Below are positions 53,448 to 63,799 of a DNA stretch of 64,000 bases, piece after piece. This stretch comes from Bromus sterilis (Eukaryota > Streptophyta > Magnoliopsida > Poales > Poaceae). The DNA lies in the NCBI GenBank assembly GCA_950022295.1, contig OX465595.1, positions 280,313,770 through 280,377,769 of the forward strand, read 5' to 3'. The notes beneath the pieces were generated by a model. It did not search any database, was not told the DNA's origin, and was given only the letters and a program-made list of their open reading frames with translations. Position 1 is the first letter of the stretch; every line of letters starts with the position of its first letter. A program made the translations under genes and the position numbers.

Positions 53448-56400
53448 TGTCACATCCCAACTTTTACTCTTCTTGTTAATCTAGTTAACCAAAAATTAGA
53501 GCCAACAAAAAAAAACCTTGCATGAAATGTTAGGTTTGTTTCAATGCTTGAACTTGTGTGCTAAGGGTTAGTCATATTGTTGCTTGATGATGCACTTGTG
53601 ATGGTGATCATTTTGTGTTGCATGTGCCTAAGATAACCTAGTGACTATGGTTAACCATATATGTCTACCATGCATGCACTTCATCCTTAGTTGGTCATAT
53701 AAATGGCAACTTGTCAAATTCTAAAAACCCTTGGTGCTAACACCTAGTAAATTTCCTATATAGTAATAATACTAAAAGTTTTAGCCACCACAAAAATCCT
53801 TAGGCATCAACCTTTTGGTTGTTTGCTAATAACTAAAATATATATTAATAAAATTTCCTAACTACATAAAATCATAAGGAAATGCATGATCTTTATATCT
53901 AACCTAATAATAATAACAACAATAACAATAATAATAATAATAAGAGAGTTGTATATTATTTTTATCTCTTAAAAAATGGGTGTTTGGTGCTTAAAAAAAG
54001 AAGAAAAGAAGAAGAAGAAGAAGAAGAAGAAGAAGAAGAAGAAGAGAAACTATCCTAACTACCCCCCACTAATCCCTCCCCTAATTTCTCTCTTTCCCTC
54101 TAACCTCCCCTCTCTCTCACGTTCTCTCTCTCCCTCTCCCCACGCAGGGAGAGCCTAGCCTCTCTCCCTCTCCTAACCTCTCTCTCTCTCATCTCTCTTC
54201 CCTCCCGAGCCCACTGACACCCTCGCTCCCCATTGCCCAACCGAAGACGACCCCGAGGATCGCCCCCGTGGCTTGCCAACGCGATTCCTACCCCCCAACC
54301 CTCGGCTATGAAGTGACCGGCGAACGCCACGCCGGAATCGACCCACCTCACCTCTCTCATGAGCACGTCCGCCGCCCTCGTTTCCCAGTAACCAAAGAGG
54401 CCACGGATCGCCACCCCAATCTCCCTCCCGTTGGAGCTCTCCCTCGCTCGCCTATAAAAGGAGGCCGCCCCAGCCCTCCTCTCCACACTCGCCCACCATA
54501 GCACCACCCAGCCACACCACCCCGCTCGTCCGTTTTGCCAGCCCGAGCAGAAGAAGAGAGGAAGGAGAAGAGGAGGAAGAGGGAAACCGGAGGAGGAGGA
54601 GGAGGGGAGGCCGGCGAGCCCGCCCCTCTGCCTCGCTCACGCCGGAGCCGCCGGCCAGGAGGAGGAGGCGGCGCCCTACCCCGAGCCCGTGCTACCCCGA
54701 CGCCGTCTACCCCGAGTCGTCGCCACTTCCGACGTCCGCAGCCGCCTCCGAGCCCAAAAACGGAACCCCGCCACCGAGCCGCTCCCCCGCCACACCTCGC
54801 CGCCTCCTACAGCCGCCCGGAACGACCCCCACGGTGAGCTCCCGTCCCCTACTATACGCCTTGGCCCCCACAAAAAACTCCACCTCGCGCGGCCCCTTTT
54901 AGGGCAAAAATGGAGCCCCAGGCCCCCTACGACCTCGCCCCACCACTCCCCTTCGACCGCCGGCCACCGGAGGGCCGCCGGCGTGGCTGGCCCTAGCCTC
55001 TGGCCGCCATGGCCTGGGGAGGCCGAGCCTCCCAGGCTCGTTGGGGAAGACGATCCCCCAGCCGTCAGATCGGACTTGATCCAACGGCCAGGAAAGCCCC
55101 ATACCCCTTCGGTTTAAGTTAAAAAAAAACGCTGCTGCGTTGTGCTGGGCTCGCCCGTTTAAAAAAAACGAAGGGAGCGCCGTAGGCGCCTGATAGTCGG
55201 GCCGGCCTGCTGTTTTTTTTTTGTTATTATTATTAAGCTGCAACACCGTTTTACTTATAGAAAAATAACTACAACTCCAATTTCAGTGAAATAAATTTTG
55301 TTGGGTGCATAAAATTAATATCTATAATTCTGCATGTTTAGAATAATTTTTGTGCAGTGCCAAAATAATTGCTTTAGTTTTTATTAGTTTATTGTGCTTT
55401 TTAGCAGCTAAGAATAGTTTTAGTTAATTCCTTGTTGACTCTAAAAATGTGATGTTGACTTGTTTATATTCCTATGGTTATTCTTGATTTTTCTGTGTGT
55501 GTAGACTAGTTTTTAGGTTAAACAAATTTGTGGCCTTTTTATTATTATTGCCATTGCTAGTTTAATTCTTATCTAAATAATACTAGTAATATTAAATTAT
55601 TAGTTTAATATAAAACTAACCTATGATCAGTAGGTTATTGCTATGCAATTGGTTGTTGAGTTAATAAAAATTAAAAGGTTGTTAGTGAATAAAATAGGTT
55701 AATAATATTGCTTATAGTTAAAGTTGCTTTACTGCCAATTAATAAATCCAGTAAAGTTATCCTAATGCTTGTTGTAAAATTTAGCCTTGTTGCATGTTTT
55801 AGGACTTAATAAACATGGGAGTTAAAACTCTGAGAATTATTTTGCCCTTATTGTTTGTGTTTGATTGTGAAAATTGAATGTTGTGTGCCGTGTGCTGCTT
55901 TTGCCTCATGGTAATTGAGTACTCTTTTCCGCAACGTGTAGACGAACCGCTTGACGTTCCAGGTGAAGACTCCTTCCAAGCCGAAGAATCCGTACCGGGA
56001 GACACCGCCGAGGAAGGCAAGCCATCTTCAAAAACTCAAACCCTTGTCCTACGTTTCTACTTCTTTGTACCATATTATATATCATGCTACCGTTATATTA
56101 TTTTGGGGATGGGTTTGTATTAGTTTATTACGTGAAACACCACATACCTTGTAAGCCTACCTATTTGGGAGAAATAAACTAGACACCGGTAATCTTGTGG
56201 TACTATTACAAGCCTTGCTAAAGAACTAGTGACAACATAATAATTTGGTTAATCTTGCCCCCCCCTAAAGTATTGGCATACATCTAAGAAGATGTGATGG
56301 CCAAGGTTGTGGTTGTTGGAAACATCGTTGAACATATTCAAAGTCTAGAGGGACTCTCTATAAGTGCCGCCAAAACCTAGTATTACAGTACAACCACAAT

Positions 56401-57416
56401 ACTCTGGTATGGGACAGGGCTAGTTTGAAGCTTTCTTATCTTAGTACGGGGATCTTATAACTACATGAGTGAGGTACACGATGGTACCCAGAAGCCGGAA
56501 TCCTGCCGATGCGTCGGGGGTGTAATACGCTGGACTATATCAGTGTCGGTACGGAACTTTTACGCACCTCTACTATGGTGAAGGCTTGCACGAGGAGCAT
56601 GACCTTGCACATGGACAGTTCAGGATGTGGGCATCGGGTAGATCACCTGTACTAGGATAGGCAAGGGGAAGACTACGGTCGATTATCCGAAAACCGCATA
56701 CTGAGGTATGACGAACCGTGGGAACTCCCGGCGGATGTATCGAATGTTGTGGGTAAAGTGTACAACCTTTGCAGAGTGAAAACTATTCGAGTAGCCGGAG
56801 TCCACGGTCATGGACAGCTAGTGAGGCCACACTTTGTGGGGACTAGATGAGAAATTCTAGTACTAAGAATTATGGTTCACGATGATGTTGAAAAGGGTTG
56901 GACATGATTTAATCAAATATAAATATTGGGATTAAAAAATTTCAATAGTAAAATATTGCCAACTTAACTAATATTGAGTAGTTAGGTTCCCCAGGTTAAA
57001 CCCCACCATATAGCCATCCCATTATTTTCTTGTACAAAAATCTTTGTTCCTTTCTTTAGGTAGTTTGTGAGTACTTTGTATGTACTCACGGCTTTGTCCA
57101 TGGTTATTCAATCGGCCAGGCTTGGAGGAGCAGGTATTTGACGATGACGCGACTGACGAGTACTAGGATGTGCTACGCTCTGAGCTTTGCCTGTGGATTG
57201 TGATGCTGCTATCTATCTTGCTTTTGCTTATTCCGCTGCCATTTGAGCCCGATGAGGCCGTGTAAGACTACGTTTATGTATGACTTTGTATTCGATACTG
57301 TATGAACTTGTGACTGTGATATCCATTGTCGAGTTGTGCGTCATGCGACACTGATCATGGGAGCATGACGGTATGCACAGCTGGCCGCTTCGGACATATT
57401 GTCCGGGGTGCCCACA
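53448..57416 (+). repeat. 3' LTR of element D
   Basis: 3969 bp, collinear with 43745-47692. Length differences come mainly from an expanded AAG microsatellite at 53999-54046 and small indels. TATAAAAG at 54453-54460. Confidence 0.95.
53999..54046 (+). repeat. AAG microsatellite in D's 3' LTR
   Basis: Near-perfect AAG repeats, longer than the corresponding tract in the 5' LTR (about 44296-44322), showing growth since insertion. Confidence 0.9.
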
Positions 57417-57421
57417 TGCTC

Positions 57422-58026
57422 CTACTCCGTTTAACATCTTAGATCCATCAAAAAACATAGTCCAATGTTCTGGTATTGGCTGGGGGGGGGGATTTTGTAC
57501 TTCAGTCTACTCGACCAACAAGTCCACTAAGGCTTGTGACTTGATTGCTTTTTTGGGCTGGTAATGGATATCATAAGGAAGTAAATCCAGACTCCACTTT
57601 GCAATTCTTCCTGTTGCATATCTGTTGTTCATGATTTCTGCGAGAGGAGCTTTGTATACAACTATGATGGAATGATCTTGAAAGTAGTGCGCAAGCTTCT
57701 GAGATGCCAAGTAGATTTCCATTGACAGCTTCTGGTAATGAGGATAGCGCTGCTTGGATGGTGTGAGGACCTCAGAGATGAAGTACACATGTCTTTGAAC
57801 CTTCTGTGCCTTCCCTTCTTGTTGTCTTTCCACCACTATGGCCACGCGGACAACTTGGCTTGTAGTTGCAATGTATAACAAGAGTGGCTCTTTTTCTTTG
57901 GGCGTTACAAGGACTGGCCGAGTTGACAATTGTTTCTCGAGTTCATCGAAAGCCACTTGAGCTTCTTCAGTCCAGACAAAATTTGGCGATTTTTTCATCA
58001 GTTATAGAGAGGTAGGGTTTACTCTC
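57422..58026 (-). pseudogene. A first RNase H and start of the second RNase H
   Basis: On the minus strand, LPLY then (after a one-base shift) MKKSPNFVWTEEAQVAFDEL opens the RT-RNase H connection. PVLVTPKEKEPLLLYIATTS, KQRYPHYQKLSMEIYLASQK and WSLDLLPYDIHYQPKKAIKS follow, typical Tat RNase H with several usual acidic residues replaced. After ALVDLLVE a 10-base G run (57482-57491) disturbs the frame, then MFFDGSKMLNGVGA begins the second RNase H, continuing at 43744 across element D. Confidence 0.85.
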
Positions 58027-58029
58027 CAA

Positions 58030-58540
58030 CACTACTAGAGAAATAGCTATACATGGAAACCTTATTAGTGGAGCATTTTATATGTAATGCGCCACTATGT
58101 TGTAAGCGGTGGCGCACTGGTAAAAAATGCGCCACCTATAAGCTCTTATAGGTGGCGCATTTTTAAAAACGCGCCACCCATAAAATTGGGCCAGCCCTGG
58201 ATCCTCTTATACGTGGCACATTTGGAGAAATGCGCCACCCCTAAGAACCTTATAGGTGGCGCATTTTGGAAATGCGCCACCCTAAGAGCTTATGGGTGGC
58301 GCATTCAGGAAATGCGCCACCCCTAAGGAATTATTAGTGGCGCATTCAGAATGCGCCACCCATAAGCTCTTATGGGTGGGGCATCTTGCATATGCGCCAC
58401 TACTAACCTTAAAATGTGAGTGGAAAATTCCCAATACACAACTACACCCCCCCCATGGACCGCCTTTTCAGTTTGATTTTTTTTAAAGGAAATGAAAAAA
58501 ATGTCAACAAAATAAAAGAAAACAAGATTCCCATATAACC
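58030..58540 (+). mobile_element. CACTA-like fragment replacing part of A's RT
   Basis: It opens CACTACTAGAGAAATAG, a CACTA-type terminus. About 300 bp of alternating GGTGGCGCAT and ATGCGCCACC blocks in inverted pairs follow, as in CACTA subterminal regions, then an AT-rich tail. No matching inverted terminus is seen at the right, and about 150 RT codons including YxDD are missing at this place. Either the transposon inserted with a deletion or a later deletion took its right end and adjoining RT. Confidence 0.6.
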
Positions 58541-58968
58541 GAATTTGATGATACCCCGAGTATGCATCGTGCAAACATACTATCTCGCACCCCGATGTGG
58601 AATCCACAATCTGGTCAATGCGAGGAAGGGGGAAGTGGTCTTTTGGACAAACTTTATTGATATGACGGAAATCAACACAAGTTCTCCGAGTTTTATCTTT
58701 CTTCGGAACCATTACATGATTTCCTAACCACTCGGAGTGGAAGATTTCACTAATGAATCCGGCTGCCAACAGTCTTGCTACTTCCTGTCCGATAGCCTTT
58801 CTCTTTTCGGAAGAAAAACGCCTAAGGGACTCCTTAACTGGTCTTTCCTTTGGGTCAACATGTAATTTGTGCTCAGCCAACTCCCTTGGAATTCCAGGCA
58901 TATCAGAGGGCTTCCATGCAAAGGTATCCCAATTATCATGGAGGAAATTGATGAGCTCGAGTTCCTAT
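58541..58968 (-). pseudogene. A reverse transcriptase, N-terminal half only
   Basis: The minus strand encodes ELELINFLHDNWDTFAWKPS, DMPGIPRELAEHKLHVDP, AGFISEIFHSEWLGNHVMVP, CVDFRHINKVCPKDHFPLPR and HDAYSGYHQI, where recognisable sequence stops at the CACTA-like fragment. The first catalytic Asp is present and the YxDD box is missing. A TAG precedes ELELIN where Gln is expected, and the frame differs from the protease part by one shift near 58985. Confidence 0.85.
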
Positions 58969-59874
58969 TTAGGGTCCAAGTCGGTTTGCGATATTGGTGA
59001 ACTTATCCTTGTAAGTAGGATAAATATTCACCCTCTTGGTTTCCCCTACTAACTCAAACGAAGATGTATTCTTGGGTTGAAGCAACTCGGATGAGTCAGC
59101 TGCTTTCTTGTACTCGGCCAGCTCAACCTCAACCATTTGTTGGTCAGCTATCAATGACCCTTTCTGCAACAGTTCTTTGGCCTTCTTGTAGTCTCCCGAG
59201 ACAGTGATCACGCCATGTGGGCGAGGAATTTTTAACTTCAGATAGACATAACAAGGTATGGCCATGAATTTTTCATAGGCTGGCCTTCCAAGTAGAGCAT
59301 GATACGCACTCAGAAAATCAACTACCTCAAAGGTAACTTTTTCTTTTTGGAAATTACTCGGTGTGCCGAAAACCACATGGAGAGATATCATGCCTAGTGA
59401 ATGTGCCTTCTTCCTCGAGATGATTCCATGAAATTCTAGATAACTTTTATGAAGCTTGGACATTGGAATATTCATACTCTTTAGGGTGCTGGCATATAGA
59501 ATGTTTATACCACTAGCTCCATCCATTAGGACATTTCTCAATCTAAAGTTTCCATCCCCTGTTTCCACTAAAGGATCAACAATCAAGGCATGTCTTCTTG
59601 GGTGGGCAATATGAGGAGGGTGATCCGATTGGTCTAATGTGATCGGAGTATCAGCCCACTTCATATAACTTGGAGTTGATGGAGCTGCCGAGTTAACCTC
59701 TCTGAATTGTATCTTCTCGACTCTCTTTGATTCCAGGCCCACAAAAATGACAAGCACACCCTCTTCTCTAGGAAAACCTTCACTATCCAGGTCCATGCTT
59801 GTCGCCTTCTTTTTGCCGGTGTCCTTATCTTGCGGAGGTCCTGCCTTCACATTCTGAGCTGCCCTCTTAATCAA
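58969..59874 (-). pseudogene. A protease region
   Basis: Open for 301 codons. A linker is followed by HPRRHALIVDPLVETGDGN, the protease motif VLMDGASGINILYASTLKSM (catalytic Asp present), LGMISLHVVFGTPSNFQKE, VVDFLSAYHALLGRPAYEKF and CYVYLKLKIPRPHGVITVSG, then a hydrophilic stretch to GETKRVNIYPTYKDKF. This is the standard protease block of Tat-lineage polyproteins and is the least damaged domain of A. It cuts the polyprotein into mature parts. Confidence 0.85.
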
Positions 59875-61160
59875 ACGACACTGCCGAGCTGTATGCTTTG
59901 GGAGGATTAACTTTCCTTCAGCATCTCAGGTTGTATGAAGGGGACAGGGTTGATCTAAAAAAGCATCGTCATTTTCCGGCTTCTTTTGACGAGGTTGCCA
60001 TTCTTTCCTCGGTTTACCTCTACCATGATTTCCTGAGGCATTTGCAGCTGCTACCAACTCGGCATTGGTTGGGACGTCTTCTGCTTTTCGCTTGTTGTTG
60101 CCTCCAGTCTTTTCCTTTGGGTTGGGTGACGAGTTGCTTCCTCCACCTCGATATTGCTGGGTCTTCTGACGAATCTCCTCTTCACCATTGGCTTACTTGT
60201 TTGCGATCTCCATTAGTCTCCCGAGTGAAGTGACATGAGCGGACCTTGCCAGCCTGAGGCTCAACTCTCTATACTTAACTCCTTGCTTGAAAGCATGGAT
60301 GGCTTGAAACTCGGAGACTCCTTCTACCGAGTTGTGGAGCGTAATCCACCTCTGGATGTAATCCCGGGTGGACTCTATATTTCCTTGTACACACAATTGT
60401 AACTCGGTTAACCCTCCGGGCCTCTTTTAAGTTCATTCAAATTCTTGATAAACACTCTCTCTAAATCCTCCCAAATCCAAATACTGCTGGGGGAAGCTGG
60501 TTCAACCATGTCCGAGATGAGCCCTCCAGCATCAAAGGAAGGTGCATCATGGCGATCTCATCTCCTGCCCCTCCAATTTGTACTGCTCGGAAGTGAGGAG
60601 GAATGGGAGTGGATGGGATCCTCTCGCTAAAAAAAACTGGTCCTGTAGCCATTGAGGGGTGAGCCTGATCCTGCCGATGGGACCTAGCACGATCAACTCG
60701 GCTTTGCACCAGATGACTCCGGGCATCATCATCAACATTGATGTATGGGCCACCCTGATGTCCGACTCGGTGTCGATGGAACTCCTCTCTTCGTGGAGCA
60801 CCCTGTTCGGACTTGTGCGCTTCATAATTATCCAGCCCCCGATGCTCTGCACGCCAGTATTGGTCATGGCGGTACCCTTCTTAGGGATCATTTCTATGCC
60901 GAGGTGATGCGTTCCTGTTCCTCCGAGTGTCACCATAGGGTGTGTGCACTGACTGTGATGTTCCAGCGGGAGGAACTTGGGAATGAACACGCTGCTGTGA
61001 TTGACTGACCGCAATCTGCAACAGAAATGCCAGGTGCTGAATTCCCTCTGCTGCTGACCCACTAGGTTGCAAAGAGTTTGCAATCCGAGTTGCCGCTATG
61101 AGGTTCTCCACTGGAGTTTCCATGGCTCGGAAAGGATCTCTTCCCTGCCCTCGCAACTTC
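59875..61160 (-). pseudogene. A Gag (capsid and nucleocapsid), frameshifted
   Basis: Minus-strand blocks in two frames: PVENLIAATRIANSLQPSGS, IGGAGDEIAMMHLPLMLEGS, SRTWLNQLPPA, then after a shift near 60490 WEDLERVFIKNLNELKRGPE, IESTRDYIQRWITLHNSVEG and IHAFKQGVKYRELSLRLARS. These match the capsid core of Tat Gag. A worn zinc-knuckle end (HTARQC) lies near 59880-59895. Several stops occur between 59900 and 60190. Confidence 0.75.
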
Positions 61161-61992
61161 AGACTAGTTCTGCTTGGGCCTGACGCTCTAAGGTATTTTC
61201 TAACTTAGTCAGGCGTTCTCGCTCAACAAGGTTGGTTAATCTGGCTGCTTCTAGGCATCATCCTTCTGGGGTGGTCGTGTCGATGGGAGTGTGCAACAGT
61301 CGCTCTGCCGCCTCTGCCTCTTCTTGCTCTTCCCGAGTAAGAGGTCAGGGCTGCCGACTCGGCCCTCCGAGTTCCAACCTCCGAAAGGCAGACGTACGCC
61401 GAACTGGTTCATGACCATCGACCCCAGATGGGCTATTAGCTCCATTCCGAGCTGGATCAACTCGGACTGACGACGGTTGAGGTGGTGTTTCTACCATGCA
61501 AACTTCTGCAACTACGATTGAGATGCCGCTGCATCCTTCTTATTCTCCATCAGGCTGAGGTTCAGATATCTGTATACCTTCATCTTCAGCCAAGTTGAAA
61601 AGATGCAAGATGGATGCCCCTGGGCCTTCTCTTGCTATCAGTTCATCAAGGGCTCTTTAGGTTGACTCCACCGAGTCGATGACCGCCACTTGTTGTACCC
61701 TTACTTTCCTGTTGCGATGAGGAGCGCGTGGGCGGCCTGACCTCTTCTTCTTGCGGCAGACTGACAGAGGAGCTTGTGCTTGACGCTGAGCCGGCAATTG
61801 GAGGCGCAGAGCCCCAGATTCGTCAGCTTGAAAGTGAATGCTTCCACTCAAAGGCAACAATTGCGCCTGGAGCGGCGAATCCGCTAGCCAAGCGGAGTCA
61901 TCGTCCACAAAAGCCAACGAACCAAACTAAAATATCTCGCCGTGGACGAGGTCGGAGCCGCGGACCGACGAGGAAGATGAAGAAGACACCAT
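61161..61992 (-). pseudogene. A Gag N-terminal region
   Basis: The likely start is ATG at 61992-61990 (MVSSSSSSVRGSDLV), soon closed by TAG after 19 codons. An in-frame-like stretch follows with AFVDDDSAWLADSPLQAQLL, LPAQRQAQAPLSV and basic RKKKRSGRPRAPHRN. Closer to the capsid there are LTREEQEEAEAAERL and related charged helices. The region is broken by several stops; assignment rests on position downstream of the PBS. Confidence 0.5.
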
Positions 61993-62016
61993 CTCTACGA
62001 TTGCTGATCAACTCAG

Positions 62017-62034
62017 AGCCACGGTGGGCGCAAA
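62017..62034 (-). other. Probable primer binding site of element A
   Basis: The minus strand inside the 5' LTR reads TTTGCGCCCACCGTGGCT, parallel to the site of element E. The primer tRNA is not assigned. Confidence 0.7.
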
Positions 62035-62035
62035 C

Positions 62036-62719
62036 TGTCGTGGATATAATCCTGAAAATAGTTATAGGGGTGATATTTGGAGCTATATGAATCTGTACGT
62101 AGAGAGGTTGACGCGAGTGATATTATACAGGTTAGGCCTCTCCTTAGAGATAAAAACCTTAGTCCTGTCCCAGGCTGACTGGGGTATTCTTTCTCTTGGT
62201 TTGATAAATGTCTTGCGCGTGACCCTCCCTAGGACGAGGGGGGCTTATATAGAGTGCGCCCCTGCCCCTTTAACGCCCAAGTAAATGGGCCATAATTACA
62301 GGAATAAATGTCTGCATTAATTACAAGAAACGGTCTGACTATTAATGCTAATTAAGAAAGAGGAAACTCCTCTAGCTTCAATGCTTCACGCCCGTTGCTC
62401 TTCCCTCTTCTAAGTAGAAAATGGCTCGTCGGTTCCTTCTTCCGAGTAGCGGATTACTCAGAACTTTTCTGATCTCTGAGTAAACAATTACTCAGAGATA
62501 ATTTCCTTTATCGAGTAACTGATTACTCGGAGATTCTCTTGTTCCTCCGAGTAACTGGTTACGCAGAGACGTAGTGATATATATCCTTGTAGTTTTGTCG
62601 GACCTTTTATGTTTTGGTGATTTCTTTCAATTCCTTGGGGTTTCCTTGGGAGATAGTGTAACTAAGGATACCCCTTGGTTCCTATTACTTGAGGGTATGC
62701 CATTGGTACGACCACGACA
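62036..62719 (-). repeat. 5' LTR of element A
   Basis: 684 bp, TGTCGTGG to CCACGACA, paired with 19708-20392. It holds the likely active TATA box for gag-pol on the minus strand. Confidence 0.95.
62246..62251 (-). promoter_or_regulatory. TATA box of A's 5' LTR
   Basis: The minus strand reads CTCTATATAAGCCCCCC. Conserved in the 3' LTR near 19919. It would drive gag-pol RNA toward lower coordinates. Confidence 0.55.
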
Positions 62720-62724
62720 CTTAG
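62720..62724 (+). repeat. Right target-site duplication of element A (CTTAG)
   Basis: Identical to 19703-19707. The repeat unit interrupted by A resumes here as TGTACAAACTGC. Confidence 0.93.
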
Positions 62725-62739
62725 TGTACAAACTGCATT

Positions 62740-63114
62740 AGTTGAATGTTGGTCAAACACTAAAAAACCACGTTGTTCGTCTAAAAAACCATCCGAAAAA
62801 AATCTCGTAACCATAGCGCACAACAGTGGCCGTTGGATGTAACATTAGCGACCAATGGTAGTCGTTGGATCGCAATCCGCGAGGAGCTGGTTCTGCAACC
62901 TGATTGGCTGGCTTTTATCAAAGTAGAGCCACACAGTTTAAAATGAAGAAGCGTTTGGGATGCGAGAACGCAAGTGGCACACCTCCTAACGAAGGCTTCC
63001 ATCCGAAGCTATCCATATTTCTCACGGTTTTCTTTGCAGTACGTACAGATGGAAAAGCATACACATACAGGAATATAATCGTTTGCGTTGTAAGAGATGG
63101 TGGGTATAAACCCT
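62740..63114. other. 375-bp unidentified segment within the tandem repeat region
   Basis: It does not align with the neighbouring 333-bp units. It has GGCCGTTGGATG and GTCGTTGGATCGCAATCC, a partial internal repeat, and no ORF of substance. It may be an old insertion or a very diverged unit. Confidence 0.35.
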
Positions 63115-63799
63115 AAAGGACTTTGAAATCGAAAACCAATTAAAATGATGACTAATCAATATGAGACTTTGCATGCTATCATCGCTTCACCATACCGGAA
63201 TGTTGTGTAAATTTCAGATTATCGTGATAAAAAATAGGGGTACTTCGTGTACAAACTGGGCCATTCCTATCGAAATATCAGGGTTTCTCTATGAGAAAAC
63301 CACATTAGAAAGACAACATGTTATTCTAAAATCCTTTAAACCCCCAGTTTTTTATGTGTTAAGGAATGTGCATTCACACTGGGTTCCCAAAATTTCAAAC
63401 ATCTTTGACTTCATATGACATATATGATGTACCAGGTGAATCATTTTCGAGCAAAACAACCCTGCAAATGAAAATCAATTCAAATGGTCTATAAATTGGA
63501 TGAAACTTTGCGTGTTTTCATCATTTCACCAACAATGTATGTGGTTAAATTTAAAGGTTGTCATGATAAAAACCAATGGTACTCCGTGTACGAAGTTGTA
63601 CCATTCACTTCGAAGCATCGGTGTTTCTACTGGAAACACCTGCATTACAAGTACAACATACTACTTGTAAGTGATTTGAACCCCAAACTTTTCATGTGTT
63701 CAACACCAAGAATTCACACTAACATCCTAAAATTTCAAGCATTTTGGACCTCGTTTCATAAATATTACGCATTTAGTGCTTTATTTTTAGCAACACGCT
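63115..63799 (+). repeat. ~333-bp tandem repeat units (right of element A)
   Basis: Partial unit 63115-63237, a full unit 63238-63570 and most of another 63571-63799. Paired landmarks: GGTACTTCGTGTACAAACTG and GGTACTCCGTGTACGAAG; TTTTTTATGTGTTAAG and CTTTTCATGTGTTCAA; GAAACTTTGC and GAGACTTTGC. Units have diverged considerably, so the array is old. Cut at 63800 by another LTR. Confidence 0.78.

Larger units (their letters stand above)
43745..57416 (+). mobile_element. Element D: full-length Tekay chromovirus, degenerate
   Basis: LTRs 43745-47692 and 53448-57416, PBS, extra ORF, gag, PR, RT, RNase H, integrase, chromodomain and PPT, with a perfect TGCTC duplication. It interrupts the second RNase H codons of element A. 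The main frame carries six in-frame stops and one late frameshift. The LTRs look about 98-99% identical by eye, so the insertion is fairly recent compared with A. Confidence 0.95.
19708..62719 (-). mobile_element. Element A: Tat-lineage Gypsy element with three nested insertions
   Basis: LTRs 19708-20392 and 62036-62719, terminal repeats TGTCGTGG/CCACGACA, perfect CTTAG duplication. On the minus strand: PBS, gag, protease, RT, RNase H, a second (archaeal-type) RNase H and integrase. Between integrase and the 3' LTR lies a multi-exon plus-strand gene. The second RNase H and antisense gene are features of the Tat/Retand group. Elements B, C and D account for about 29 kb including duplications; the rest is ~14 kb, a normal Tat size. 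The LTRs differ at about 50 of 685 positions by eye (~7%), so A is older than its passengers. Confidence 0.93.

Noticed and set aside
58030..58400. Treating the GCGCCACC region as a complete MITE
   Set aside because: Only one terminus (CACTACTAG) is seen; no matching inverted end or 3-bp duplication could be found at the right, and flanking RT sequence is lost.
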